Shown one piece after another: positions 16,553 to 26,235 of a stretch of 36,745 nt of DNA. Position numbers and translations under genes: made by a program. Position 1 is the first letter of the stretch, and the number at the start of each line of letters is the position of its first letter. The DNA is from an uncultured Clostridia bacterium. GTDB lineage: Bacteria; Bacillota_A; Clostridia; TANB77; CAG-508. The notes beneath the pieces were generated by a model. It was given only the letters and a program-made list of their open reading frames with translations, did not search any database and had not been told where the DNA came from. The stretch covers positions 1-36,745 of the forward strand of contig CANQZT010000001.1 in NCBI GenBank assembly GCA_947628335.1, written 5' to 3'.

Positions 16553-17149
16553 CTATACTTTCCAATCTATTATTTTGTCTTTTTTTACAAGATAACTTTT
16601 TCTTGCAAGTCTAGCTAAATATATATCACTCAAAGAATCTGAATAAAAACTGTTTATAATATAATTTTTATATTTTTCATTAATTCTTCTTACTTTTTCT
16701 TCTCCATAACAATTAGGAGTATTAAATTTTCCTGTGTTTTTATCTACCTTACTTGCTATTAAATCTTTAACTCCAATATCTTTCATTATTGGATATAATA
16801 AAAATTCAGGAGATGCAGAAATTATTATTTTATTTTCCTTTTTATCTTCATAAAACCACTTTTTTATCTTACTAATTTTTTTAACCCAAAACTTATTTAC
16901 TACATCCTCTACATTATCTATATATTTTAAAAATGAAAAAAACTTTTCTTTAAATTTTATTTTTTCTATGATATTTACCTTAAAAGCTATAAAAAATATA
17001 ACATTAATTGGCAAAAATAACAATATTTTTGGCTTAATTTTTATACAATACAAATAAAAATCTATTGTACTATCGCCATTATAAATTGTTTTATCAAAAT
17101 CATATACATTAATAATAACTTTTTCTTTGTCTTCATTATATTTTTTCAT
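16553..17149 (-). CDS. HAD-IB family phosphatase
   Basis: A 198-residue haloacid dehalogenase-superfamily hydrolase. Motif I is VYDFDKT (15-21), the nucleophile and acid/base aspartates; motif II is the Ser in IIISASPEFLLYP; the Lys in GEEKVRRINE matches motif III; and SFYSDSLSDIYLARLA gives the C-terminal acidic motif IV. A hydrophobic cap (about 35-60) may associate with the membrane. It overlaps the GT32 gene by 14 bases. Fusions of HAD domains with UbiA-type prenyltransferases are known in bacteria, so this protein may remove the phosphate from the phosphoribosyl-lipid made by the UbiA-like enzyme two genes downstream. That link is inference; serine phosphatase activity is an alternative. 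Confidence 0.88.
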   Translation of the reverse strand: MKKYNEDKEKVIINVYDFDKTIYNGDSTIDFYLYCIKIKPKILLFLPINVIFFIAFKVNIIEKIKFKEKFFSFLKYIDNVEDVVNKFWVKKISKIKKWFYEDKKENKIIISASPEFLLYPIMKDIGVKDLIASKVDKNTGKFNTPNCYGEEKVRRINEKYKNYIINSFYSDSLSDIYLARLARKSYLVKKDKIIDWKV

Positions 17150-17918
17150 TTGGAATTCCTCGTATTCTATTAAAAATTCTTTTTATTCTTATTTTTATAC
17201 TAACACAAATATCTACAACTCTTAACATAAATTTCATGTTGTGTCTTCTAAAGAATAACTTTGCTTTTTCTGGCTTACTTGCCCAAGTAGCATCAAATCT
17301 ATGTACCATACAAGAGTTATCTGTAAATTTATTATTTTGATGATCGTAACTTAAAGGATAAAAATATTCTCTAGGATATACTGTTAAATTTCCATTATAA
17401 AATTCCTGAATTTCATTCTTTTTATTATCGAACCCTAATTTATCTAGTATTTTTGTTATTTGTCTTGGGATTGACATAGCATATATATCTTTAATATCAA
17501 AGCCTTCTAGTTTGTCATAGTTTGAAATAAGTTCATCTATAAATATATTATGTGGATGCTTTGCTCCTATAACTGCAGCATTTACAAGGCCTGAATCTTC
17601 AATTCCAACAAAACATTCTTTTTCTAAAATATGAGATACATCTTTTAAGATTTCCATATCTGTATCAAGGTATATTCCTCCATATTCAGAAAGTGCTTTA
17701 AGTCTTGCATAATCAGCAACAAAAGCCCATTTTTTATTTTCATAAGCTTCTTTTACAAACTTATTTTGATTAAAATCAAAATTTTCTTCGTTCCATAATT
17801 TTATTTCGTAATCTGGCAAAAACTTTTTCCAAGTTTTCATACATTTAATTGCAAGTTTTGAAAGTTTTCTTGGTCCAAACCAACAATAATGTATTATTTT
17901 TGAACTTTTTTCTTTCAC
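17136..17918 (-). CDS. Glycosyltransferase family 32 (DXD-containing)
   Basis: A 260-residue GT-A enzyme of the Och1/capsular transferase group. The N-terminus has IIHYCWFGPRKLS (8-20), the family's first strand. ADYARLKALSEYGGIYLDTD (68-87) holds the invariant Asp-Arg helix and the DXD metal/nucleotide site at 85-87. The C-terminal half has HRFDATWASK, the usual His-Trp region. Full length and apparently intact. It overlaps the HAD gene by 14 bases. The N-terminal part of the protein encoded at 20064-21824 resembles it but lacks the second Asp. Donor sugar unknown. Confidence 0.94.
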   Translation of the reverse strand: MKEKSSKIIHYCWFGPRKLSKLAIKCMKTWKKFLPDYEIKLWNEENFDFNQNKFVKEAYENKKWAFVADYARLKALSEYGGIYLDTDMEILKDVSHILEKECFVGIEDSGLVNAAVIGAKHPHNIFIDELISNYDKLEGFDIKDIYAMSIPRQITKILDKLGFDNKKNEIQEFYNGNLTVYPREYFYPLSYDHQNNKFTDNSCMVHRFDATWASKPEKAKLFFRRHNMKFMLRVVDICVSIKIRIKRIFNRIRGIPNEKI

Positions 17919-17936
17919 ACTATTCCTCCTCTATAT

Positions 17937-18983
17937 CTACATACTTTTATATTTTATAGCCAAAAATCTATAATATATTCTTTTAGAAAGAAAAATACTT
18001 ACCAATCTAGATTTATTATTTTTTATTGCAAAATGTAATAATTTATTTCCTATTTTTTTATTTAATCCTTGAGAACATATTAGTTTTTTTAAATATATAT
18101 TATTATAAAGTATTGCTTCTAATTTTTTTACTTTTTTGCAAAATTCAACTACAAGTTTGTCTTTATCTTTAGAAAGCATTATTTTTTCTAACAATTCTTC
18201 ATAATACCTTCTTGTGCAAATCATGTATATTAATTTATTCTTATCATCTAATGATATATCTTTTATTTCATATATTCTATCACAAATAATTTCTAAGGCA
18301 TCAATTAATTTTAATTGTGATATTGAAAACTCTTCGTGCATAACTGAATCTTCATTTTGTACGTACTTGTATAAAGGCTTGTCTATATACCCTATTTTAC
18401 TTGCTTTTTGTAATATTACAGGAATTGTAGCTAAATCTTCATAATTAATGTTTTCAGGAAATTTTAAATCGTTAAATAATGCTTTTTTAATTATTTTATT
18501 GCAACAAGAAGCTGCTATCATTACATCTAAAAGACAAATCTTATCATCTTTAATTTCGTTATTTTTTGCTTCAACCACAAAGTTATTTTCTTTTTTTTCA
18601 TAATCTATATTTTCTATATCGCAAATTACAATATCTAAGTTTTCCTTTTTTATTTTTTCAAACATTTTTATATAAAAGTTCTCATCAATAAAATCATCTG
18701 AATCTATAAAGCTCAAATATTTTCCCTTAGCGATTGAAATACCTAAATTTCGTGTAGCTCCTCTACCTTTATTTTCCTGTGATAAAAATATTAATTCACT
18801 ATGATCTTTTAAATACTTTTTTATAATTTCTTTTATATTCCCTTTTGAGCCATCATCTATTACTATTATTTCATATCTAATTTTTGTTTTTTTTAAAGCT
18901 AACAAAACAGATTCAATACATGAACTAAAATACTTTTCTGTATTATATACAGGTATGATAATAGATAAATCTATTTCTTGCAT
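17937..18983 (-). CDS. Glycosyltransferase family 2
   Basis: A 348-residue enzyme with an N-terminal GT-A domain: DLSIIIPVYNTEKYFSSCIE (residues 4-23), VIDDGSKG, and the metal-binding DSDD in LSFIDSDDFIDENFY. Residues about 215-340 are a helical tail typical of capsule and teichoic-acid polymerising GT2s. It has no membrane segment. It is 18 bases before the GT32 gene and 11 bases after the GT-B gene. An inverting transferase in the cytoplasm is expected; its sugar cannot be read from sequence. Confidence 0.93.
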   Translation of the reverse strand: MQEIDLSIIIPVYNTEKYFSSCIESVLLALKKTKIRYEIIVIDDGSKGNIKEIIKKYLKDHSELIFLSQENKGRGATRNLGISIAKGKYLSFIDSDDFIDENFYIKMFEKIKKENLDIVICDIENIDYEKKENNFVVEAKNNEIKDDKICLLDVMIAASCCNKIIKKALFNDLKFPENINYEDLATIPVILQKASKIGYIDKPLYKYVQNEDSVMHEEFSISQLKLIDALEIICDRIYEIKDISLDDKNKLIYMICTRRYYEELLEKIMLSKDKDKLVVEFCKKVKKLEAILYNNIYLKKLICSQGLNKKIGNKLLHFAIKNNKSRLVSIFLSKRIYYRFLAIKYKSM

Positions 18984-18994
18984 TATACCTCTCC

Positions 18995-20047
18995 TTAGTT
19001 TCTAATAAACTCTTCTATTTTTTTACTAGCAAATATGTTATATTCTTTTTTCCACTCATAATACAATTTCATTACTTCTTGTTTGTTTTCTAATACCTTT
19101 TTTATTTTACAATAAATTTCGTCTATGTCGTCTTCACTTTTTACTATTAAATAATCAGCTAATTTAGAATTTTTAAAATAATGATGATTATTTCCTGTAA
19201 TACAAGGTACACCAAGTTCTAAACTTTCAAGTGGTACAACAGGTGAACATTCTGTAAATGTCACATATAAATTAATATCATTTAAAGCCATTCTATTTAA
19301 TAGTTCTTGTCTTGGTAAATAATTTAAAGTTTTATCATTTATTTGGATATTCATTGTAGTACAAAATTCATCTATTAGTGGAGTTACTGGAATAATATCA
19401 ACAACTGAATTTTTTACCATAGATGCTGCACTTAACTGATTTATAGTATTTTTTCCCCATCTATCTCCAGCTGCATAAGAGCCTAAATAAACTTTACTTT
19501 TGTCTTTATAAAAAGAATTGTCTTTAGTTACTTTCACATTCTTTACATTATTTACAACAAAATATGAATTATAACCTTTCTTTCTATAAAATTCTGCCAT
19601 ACTTTCTTTGAAAAAGCCAACCTTTTCTACTAGTCCTCTATCAACCATTTCCATAATACTATATAAAAAGTAAGATTCATCTCTTTCTACAAACATTGAA
19701 TGAGAACCATGCCATAAAAAATTAATTTTTATATTATTATTTTTTTCTTTTATTTTCTCTACTAATTCTTTCCACCCAAAAGTTATAGAACTCATTACTA
19801 CATATTTTACATTAGTTTCTATAATAGCATTTGCAATATTTTCTATCTGTTCTTCATTTAATAACTCTTTAATCCCTACTGTATTTTCAAACAAATCTTT
19901 TGAAGAATTCATTATACCAATACATTCTGGATTATATATACAAAATCCTTCTTTTCCTGAAAAAGATAATATTTTTTCTATTATAGCTTCAGTATCTTTC
20001 TTTGGATAAAATAGAATACTTTTCACTTTTTTTATATGTCTTGACAT
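18995..20047 (-). CDS. GT-B glycosyltransferase, paralogue of the C-terminal half of its neighbour
   Basis: A 350-residue protein with a GT4-like C-terminal domain: SYAAGDRWGKNTINQLSAAS, then PRQELLNRMALNDINLYVTF and an EX7E motif in TECSPVVPLESLELGVPCIT, ending with NNHHYFKN. The same blocks appear in order in the second half of the gene at 20064-21824, which lies 16 bases upstream in the operon, so the two arose by duplication. The N-terminal domain has FLWHGSHSMF near residue 135, where the neighbour has VFWHSSNSQ. No membrane segment. The duplication suggests two similar linkages or acceptors in one glycan. Confidence 0.85.
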   Translation of the reverse strand: MSRHIKKVKSILFYPKKDTEAIIEKILSFSGKEGFCIYNPECIGIMNSSKDLFENTVGIKELLNEEQIENIANAIIETNVKYVVMSSITFGWKELVEKIKEKNNNIKINFLWHGSHSMFVERDESYFLYSIMEMVDRGLVEKVGFFKESMAEFYRKKGYNSYFVVNNVKNVKVTKDNSFYKDKSKVYLGSYAAGDRWGKNTINQLSAASMVKNSVVDIIPVTPLIDEFCTTMNIQINDKTLNYLPRQELLNRMALNDINLYVTFTECSPVVPLESLELGVPCITGNNHHYFKNSKLADYLIVKSEDDIDEIYCKIKKVLENKQEVMKLYYEWKKEYNIFASKKIEEFIRN

Positions 20048-20063
20048 TTATTTCACCTTAAAA

Positions 20064-21824
20064 TTACATTTTTAAAAATTCTTCTACGCTATTCTTACTT
20101 TTTATATCGTAGTCTTTTTTCCATTCATTATAAAGCTTAAAAATTACATCTTTATTTTCTAAAGCATATTTAATTTTTTCACTAATTGCTATTATATCAT
20201 CTTCTCTTGATACAACTAAATATTCTTCAAGTTTTGTATTTTTAAAATAATGATGATTATCACCAGTAAGGCAAATAGTTCCTACTTCCATACTTTCTAT
20301 TGGTAACATTGGAGCACATTCAGAAAACGTAACATACAAATTTATATCATTTGTAGCCATTTTCTTTAAAAGTTCATCTCTTGGAACTCCTTTATTTAAT
20401 CCATTCATTTCTATATTTAGTTTTGATGCAAATACTTGTCCTTCAAAATTCAAAGGTACACTATCAATTATAGAATTTTCGATTAAAGAAGCTCCTGCTA
20501 TTTGATTGAACATATTTTTTCTCCAATCCATTCCAGCTGCATAAAGTCCTATTTTAATATTTTCATTCATACTTTTATTTTGATTTAATTTCACAATTTC
20601 TTTTTTTAAGTTGTTATCTAATCTTACTGTATTTTCCACAAATGCAGTTTTAAATCCTTGTGATTTATAAAAATTTAAAAGACTTTCTTTACAAGTACCA
20701 ATTACATCTATAATTTTTTCTCTATGCAAATTTATAACTTTTAAATTAGTTTTCCAATTCATTGCATCTACTAACTGGCTATTTATTTGTGAATTACTAC
20801 TATGCCAAAATACTTTTATTTTGATATCTTTATTTAATTGTTTTATTCTTCTTGCAAGATTATCAAAACCATATTCAAAAGCACTAAAAATTACTTGTTT
20901 TACATTTAGCTCATTTACTTTTTTAGCAATTATATCAACTTGCTTATTAGTATAAGTTCCTTGAAGTGGTACTAAATTTTGGAACAGTTCTTTAGTAGCA
21001 CTAGTAACTCCCATCCATCTAGGATTATGGAAAACAACATAATCTATATTTTTGTTCTTATAATTTTCTAATACTTTTAATGCTTCTTCAACTGAATTTT
21101 GTATAATTTTAGGATTTTCAAATTTTCCTTTAGACTGCTTTCTTATATAACGTTTTGCTCCTACATTATTCCTTATTATATCAGTTAAAGTAAGTAAATA
21201 TCTTAAAGAGTTAGCTCCAAATTTATTATACAAAGAATACTTTAATTTTGCATACTTAGTTAATTTTTGGTATTTTAAAACAATTATTTTGGTATTTTCT
21301 GATAAATTTTTCCCATGATTTTCATAATCTAAAGGATAAAAATAGTCATAAGGATATATAAATATTTTTTTATCTAATACTACTAATGAATTATATACAT
21401 TTGATAAATCTTTATTTAATACTTTTGAAAATACTTGTGTAATGGTAACATTTTCGTTTATATCTACATTTTCTATTTCAACTAATATTTTCTTAATTAA
21501 GCTGTGATTTTTTTTACTACACCATAAAATATTAGTTGCAATAGTATTTTCAGTATCAAATCCTAAAAAAATCTCATTTTTAAAGAAACTAGATAATGAA
21601 CCCTTTATTACTAAATTTCCATCTAAAACAAGTCCACCTTCTAAATAAGCTATATAAAGTCTTAAATAATCATTATATAAAGGATGTTCTTTCTTTAATT
21701 TTATATTTTTTATATACTTTTCTAATTTTTCATTATCTAGTACTTCTATATCAAAGTTACTAAGATATTTTTTTGATTTCAAAATATATTTTTTTATATT
21801 ATTTAGTATAAATACTTTATTCAT
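20064..21824 (-). CDS. Fusion of a degenerate GT32 domain with a GT-B glycosyltransferase
   Basis: A 586-residue two-domain protein. Residues 1 to about 210 follow the GT32 plan: NDYLRLYIAYLEGGLVLDGN (51-70) aligns with the intact GT32 at 17136-17918, and YPYDYFYPLDYENHGKN matches its YPREYFYPL region. The DXD site, DTD in the intact enzyme, reads DGN (68-70), so the metal ligand pair looks broken. Residues about 255-586 parallel the 350-residue neighbour: LYAAGMDWRKNMFNQIAGAS, PRDELLKKMATNDINLYVTF, and EX7E in SECAPMLPIESMEVG followed by DNHHYFKN. The C-terminal half is probably active and the N-terminal half structural or acceptor-binding. Formation by duplication and fusion of nearby genes is inferred. 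Confidence 0.85.
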   Translation of the reverse strand: MNKVFILNNIKKYILKSKKYLSNFDIEVLDNEKLEKYIKNIKLKKEHPLYNDYLRLYIAYLEGGLVLDGNLVIKGSLSSFFKNEIFLGFDTENTIATNILWCSKKNHSLIKKILVEIENVDINENVTITQVFSKVLNKDLSNVYNSLVVLDKKIFIYPYDYFYPLDYENHGKNLSENTKIIVLKYQKLTKYAKLKYSLYNKFGANSLRYLLTLTDIIRNNVGAKRYIRKQSKGKFENPKIIQNSVEEALKVLENYKNKNIDYVVFHNPRWMGVTSATKELFQNLVPLQGTYTNKQVDIIAKKVNELNVKQVIFSAFEYGFDNLARRIKQLNKDIKIKVFWHSSNSQINSQLVDAMNWKTNLKVINLHREKIIDVIGTCKESLLNFYKSQGFKTAFVENTVRLDNNLKKEIVKLNQNKSMNENIKIGLYAAGMDWRKNMFNQIAGASLIENSIIDSVPLNFEGQVFASKLNIEMNGLNKGVPRDELLKKMATNDINLYVTFSECAPMLPIESMEVGTICLTGDNHHYFKNTKLEEYLVVSREDDIIAISEKIKYALENKDVIFKLYNEWKKDYDIKSKNSVEEFLKM

Positions 21825-21837
21825 ATTTCTCCTTATT

Positions 21838-24075
21838 TTATATCTTTTTTAATAATTTCATGATACCCGTCTTTTGTAAAAATTTAATTAACAATCTATA
21901 TAATTTAAAATTCCATAATTTGTCTACTAACTTTTTACCTCTAGTTCTATTTTCTACTTTGTCTGGATTAAAATATTGTCTTTTATAAAATTCATTAAAT
22001 AATATTAAATACCTTTCAGCAATTTCTATATTATCACATACTGCTAAATCCACATTTGTTCCCTCTTTAATCATTAAATCAAAATCAGTAGTAATTTTTT
22101 CAATCATGTTATCTATTGTAAATCCATTAATTACTTTTTGTCTACATTTATCTTTTAATTTTTTATCTTTGTTATCAATAAAGTAAATTATAGCATTTTT
22201 GTATTCTTCTATCTCATTTTTATCATAATTATAATTATGTAAATCTCTTTCTATAGTTTGATATTTCTTTATTACTCTTCCACAAGTATTATCGACTAAT
22301 TCTTTTTGTCCTCCAACATCTGCTGTAATAACAGGTGTTCCCATAGCAAGAGATTCATACGCTGTGAGAGTTAAGCCTTCTGTTAAAGAACATACTATCG
22401 TTACATCTGCAACCTTATAGTAAGCTCTTAGGTCATCAATTGCTCCTACAATTTCAAAATAATCAGAAATTTTATATTCTTGTATAACTCTATCCATATC
22501 GTCTTTAGCTCTTCCATATCCAGCAGCAACACACACTATATCTTTTCTTTCTTTAGAAATTTCATAAATTACTCTTGCAAGAAACAAAGGTCTTTTTAAA
22601 TATTCAAATCTATTTGGAAACAATATAACTTTTTTTCCTTTATATTTTTCTTTTAATTCTTTATACTTTGAAAGTTCTATATCAGGATTATAGTAATTTA
22701 TATCAGTTCCTATATATGCTACATCTACATTATCAATAGCTCTATCCATTCTATTTAGCATTATATCTTTTAAATATTTAGTACAAGTATAAGTTTTATC
22801 TAAATATCTACAAATTGCATTAGAATCTCTAGGATATGAGCCATCTCGCCAACTCCAATCTTCTGCGTGAAGATAATCTACAAATATTACGTTCTTATGC
22901 TTACATTTAAGCCATGGAATTGCGTAATAACCATAAAAGCTATTACTTTCAAATACTATATCAATATTTCTTGAACTTATTAAATATGAAATAAACGGAG
23001 CCCAATCTTTTCTGTGTAAAAATGTAGTTAAATCAAAGTATTCATCTACTACTTCTTCAAATTTTTGTCTATACATATATTTTTGAGGCTCAGTTGTAAC
23101 TACAGTTATTTCATATCCATTATCTTTTAACCCTTTAAGCAAATTCAAATTAAATATATCTGCTCCCCCCATTACACTCCAAGGGAACATACAAAGTATC
23201 CTTTTCTTTTCTCCTTTTACATTTATAGGCTTTCTATCCCATTTTAATTCTTTAGGATAAGTATCAAACGAATAATCATCTACTGGAAATTGGATAGCTC
23301 CTACGTTTTTCTTAATATTTTTTCCAACATTTTTTATATATTTCTCAGCCAATTTTGAAGTTTTTTTATTAGAATTTATTTTATTAAGTCTTCCTGTATC
23401 CATTCTTCTATACCAAAATCCATAAAAATTCATTCTAACAGGCTTATATCCCTTACTTAAAAAGGATAGCCACATATACCAATCTTCATGCACACCTTTA
23501 GGTAATTTATTATAATCTTCAATTTCAAGAAAAGCCTCTTTTCTAATAAAAGATGCAACAGATACAATATTTTCTTTTTTTTCTTTAATAGTGTTAAATA
23601 AAGGAGAGTATAAATAACATTCTTTTCCAAAAGTACATATTGGAGTATAAGCAAAAGTTGCATCTTGATTAGTTAATAAAGTAAAATAACCACACTCAAG
23701 CATTGTATTATCAATTAAGTCATCTGCATCAAGACAAAATAAAATATCAGCACTTGCTTTTTGTGCACCAAAATATCTAGCTTTAGCTGGTCCAGCATTT
23801 TCTTTTGAATATATCTTAACTCTATTATCTCTTTTTTGTAATTTTTCAAAAACTTCTTTAGTATTTTTACTTGTGCTTCCATCATTTATTATTATCCATT
23901 CAAAATATGGAAATGTTTGATTAAAAATACTATTTGCAGTTTGGTCTATATATTTTTCAGCATTATAATATGGCGTTATTATACTAATTAAAGGCTTACC
24001 ATCATTAATTATATTTCTTTTACTTAATTCTTTTCCAGGTTCTTTTGTAAAATCAAAATATTTTTGCTCATCCAT
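21838..24075 (-). CDS. Two-domain glycosyltransferase: GT2 plus GT4
   Basis: A 745-residue protein. Residues about 25-260 are a GT2 domain with PLISIITPYYNAEKYIDQTA, INDGST and the metal site DADD in LFCLDADDLI. Residues about 290-680 are a GT4 domain beginning KRILCMFPWSVMGGADIFNL, with ILFPNRFEYLKRP and the EX7E motif in SLTEGLTLTAYESLAMGTPV. Both domains keep their key residues, so the protein may add two sugars in succession, as in bifunctional capsule polymerases. The C-terminal 60 residues are basic and may bind the membrane. It lies between the GT4 gene following tagH and the fusion GT gene. Confidence 0.92.
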   Translation of the reverse strand: MDEQKYFDFTKEPGKELSKRNIINDGKPLISIITPYYNAEKYIDQTANSIFNQTFPYFEWIIINDGSTSKNTKEVFEKLQKRDNRVKIYSKENAGPAKARYFGAQKASADILFCLDADDLIDNTMLECGYFTLLTNQDATFAYTPICTFGKECYLYSPLFNTIKEKKENIVSVASFIRKEAFLEIEDYNKLPKGVHEDWYMWLSFLSKGYKPVRMNFYGFWYRRMDTGRLNKINSNKKTSKLAEKYIKNVGKNIKKNVGAIQFPVDDYSFDTYPKELKWDRKPINVKGEKKRILCMFPWSVMGGADIFNLNLLKGLKDNGYEITVVTTEPQKYMYRQKFEEVVDEYFDLTTFLHRKDWAPFISYLISSRNIDIVFESNSFYGYYAIPWLKCKHKNVIFVDYLHAEDWSWRDGSYPRDSNAICRYLDKTYTCTKYLKDIMLNRMDRAIDNVDVAYIGTDINYYNPDIELSKYKELKEKYKGKKVILFPNRFEYLKRPLFLARVIYEISKERKDIVCVAAGYGRAKDDMDRVIQEYKISDYFEIVGAIDDLRAYYKVADVTIVCSLTEGLTLTAYESLAMGTPVITADVGGQKELVDNTCGRVIKKYQTIERDLHNYNYDKNEIEEYKNAIIYFIDNKDKKLKDKCRQKVINGFTIDNMIEKITTDFDLMIKEGTNVDLAVCDNIEIAERYLILFNEFYKRQYFNPDKVENRTRGKKLVDKLWNFKLYRLLIKFLQKTGIMKLLKKI

Positions 24076-24098
24076 ATTGTTACTTCCCCTTATTCTTT

Positions 24099-25463
24099 TT
24101 ATTTTTTATTTTTTAATTTTCTATATAATCTAACTAAAAAAGATTTGTTAAGTTTAGAATTAATATTTTCTAATTCATCTTCTTTATCTTTTAATTGTTT
24201 TTCCATCCATTCTTTATATTCAATATGTTCTTTATAATTGCTTTCTACTTTTTCATAATTTTTTACCATTTCTTTACCAATTATATTATTAGTTTTTAGC
24301 ATAGTATTAAATATATCTTCAAAATTTTCATTATAACTTGTATTATAATCTTCTAAAGTATAAACATTTTTATTTATATCTAATTTTTCTGTTATAATAT
24401 TATAATTTTCATTTACAACTAAATCTATTTTTTCACTATCTAAATTTAATAACTGATTTATACAATTATCAATTGATATATCATCTAAATTCTTCCCACA
24501 AAAGTTTTCATCTATTTCTTGGCTCAAGTTTTCTTTTGTTATTATTCCTTTTATGCCACTAATATATGAACTTATAATTGCTATTTTTTTCATTGATAGA
24601 GCCTCTAATATACATCTACCAACTCCTATAACCAAATCATTTTCGTCCATTAAATCTTTTACATTATTAACTGAGCCGTGAAATGTTGTATTATCTTTTA
24701 TGTTTTTTTCTTCTATATAGCTTACGATTTCTTCCATTAAGCTACCATCACCAGCTATATTTAAATGTAAATCTTTTATTTTCTCATTTAATTTTACAAA
24801 TAAATCTATTGCATTAAATATAGAAGTCTTTTTTTCTTCATTTAATCTACTAATAATTAATACATTTTTTATTTCAGTAACCTTTTTATTAGATAAATAG
24901 CTTTCAAAATCTATACCATTATATCTAACAATACATTTATCTAAACTAAAATTATATCTTTTAGCAGTATATTCTTTTATTTTAGGAGTTACTGCTATTA
25001 TCTTTTTTGCACACTTAAATAATATATTAAAATTTTCTTTATAAGTATAAAAACTTTTTTCAAAATAATTATAAGCATTAAATTTTTCATCATCTATTAA
25101 ACTAGCTCCCATATGTAAATATACAACATACGGTGTATTAGTAAGTATGCAGGCTGGAAATACAACTTGCATACTTGAAAATTGATTTATATGTACCTCA
25201 TTTATATTATACTTTTTTATAATATCTACAAATTTTAAAATATCATCATAATCATAGTAACTTCTATCAACAAAGTTAAATTCAAGACATGTTATTCCTT
25301 GACTTGTTAACATTTCAGTATATATCCCATTTCTAGAAGCTATAAATACATTATATCCTTTTTTATTTAAAGCCAAAGACTGATTTATAACAAAAGTTTC
25401 GACTCCCCCTATATTTAAAACATCTAAACACAATAATATATTTTTACTACTAGAAATACTCAA
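24099..25463 (-). CDS. Glycosyltransferase family 4 with C-terminal coiled coil
   Basis: A 454-residue GT-B protein. The N-terminal domain has LNIGGVETFVINQSLAL and the C-terminal domain VLIISRLNEEKKTSI. The first Glu of the EX7E motif is replaced in VIGVGRCILEALSMKK, a GVGR variant that I associate with a subgroup of GT4 enzymes rather than with loss of function. Residues about 395-440 (YEKVESNYKEHIEYKEWMEK and on) form a charged coiled coil, ending in a basic KLNKSFLVRLYRKLKNKK tail that could bind the membrane or the ABC exporter. It follows tagH by 14 bases, so it may act early, near the export machinery. Confidence 0.9.
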   Translation of the reverse strand: MSISSSKNILLCLDVLNIGGVETFVINQSLALNKKGYNVFIASRNGIYTEMLTSQGITCLEFNFVDRSYYDYDDILKFVDIIKKYNINEVHINQFSSMQVVFPACILTNTPYVVYLHMGASLIDDEKFNAYNYFEKSFYTYKENFNILFKCAKKIIAVTPKIKEYTAKRYNFSLDKCIVRYNGIDFESYLSNKKVTEIKNVLIISRLNEEKKTSIFNAIDLFVKLNEKIKDLHLNIAGDGSLMEEIVSYIEEKNIKDNTTFHGSVNNVKDLMDENDLVIGVGRCILEALSMKKIAIISSYISGIKGIITKENLSQEIDENFCGKNLDDISIDNCINQLLNLDSEKIDLVVNENYNIITEKLDINKNVYTLEDYNTSYNENFEDIFNTMLKTNNIIGKEMVKNYEKVESNYKEHIEYKEWMEKQLKDKEDELENINSKLNKSFLVRLYRKLKNKK

Positions 25464-25477
25464 GATTTATTCCTCCT

Positions 25478-26230
25478 CTAACCTTGTTCTTTTAAATATT
25501 CTCTTATGACGTCTTCTGTTGTTCCATCCATTCTTTTTTCTCCATTGTATATCCATATTGCTCTATCACAAAAACTTTTTACTTGTTCCATACTATGTGA
25601 AACAAACACCATAGTCTTTCCTTCTGTTTTTAATTCTTTCATTTTATTTAAGCACTTTTCTTGGAAATGTGCATCTCCAACTGCTAATATTTCATCTATT
25701 AATAAAATTTCTGCTTGCACATTAACAGCAATTGAAAAAGCAAGTCTCATATACATTCCTGAAGAGTATGTTCTTACCGGAGTATCAATATACTCTCCAA
25801 GTTCAGAGAAGTCTATAATTTTATCTATTATGGGGTCTACATCTTTTTTTCCAAGTCCATACATTGAAGCATTAAAATATATATTTTCTCTACCTGTAAA
25901 GTCTGTATTAAAGCCTGCTCCAAGCTCTATCATACTTGAAACTTTTCCATTCATTTCAATAGTACCTTTTTCAGGATATATAATTTTATTCATAAGTTTT
26001 AATAAAGTGGATTTACCAGAACCATTAACTCCTATTAATGCTACTGACTCACCTTTTTTTATGTCACAAGATATATCTTTTAATACTACGTGTTTTGTTT
26101 TTTTATTTCTCTTTAAATTTGCAAGTCTTTCTTTTAAAAAATAAGCTTTATCTTCATATACTGTAAACTCTTTTGTTACATTTTTTACTGATATTGCTAT
26201 AACATCTTTTTTCTTACTCTTTTTAGCCAC
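25478..26230 (-). CDS. tagH: Polysaccharide/teichoic acid ABC exporter, ATP-binding subunit (TagH/Wzt type)
   Basis: Powers export of a lipid-linked surface polymer with the TagG-type permease. The 250-residue protein has Walker A GVNGSGKST (67-75), the ABC signature YSSGMYMRLAFS, Walker B ILLIDEILAVGD and the switch histidine in VFVSHS. The long insertion before Walker A (FLKERLANLKRNKK, about 31-44) is typical of the polysaccharide-export subfamily. It lacks the C-terminal glycan-binding domain of some Wzt proteins and the extra domain of Bacillus TagH, so export should not depend on recognition of a chain end cap by this subunit. It starts 5 bases after the permease stop. Confidence 0.95.
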   Translation of the reverse strand: MAKKSKKKDVIAISVKNVTKEFTVYEDKAYFLKERLANLKRNKKTKHVVLKDISCDIKKGESVALIGVNGSGKSTLLKLMNKIIYPEKGTIEMNGKVSSMIELGAGFNTDFTGRENIYFNASMYGLGKKDVDPIIDKIIDFSELGEYIDTPVRTYSSGMYMRLAFSIAVNVQAEILLIDEILAVGDAHFQEKCLNKMKELKTEGKTMVFVSHSMEQVKSFCDRAIWIYNGEKRMDGTTEDVIREYLKEQG

Positions 26231-26235
26231 TACTT

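Noticed and set aside
24099..25463. Inactive GT4 because the first Glu of EX7E is missing
   Set aside because: The GVGR...EA form recurs in a subgroup of GT4 proteins as I recall, and the rest of the domain is intact, so loss of activity is not supported.
25506..26144. A 212-codon rightward open frame
   Set aside because: It is the antisense of the tagH gene, whose ABC motifs are all intact on the minus strand. No ribosome site or recognisable product.
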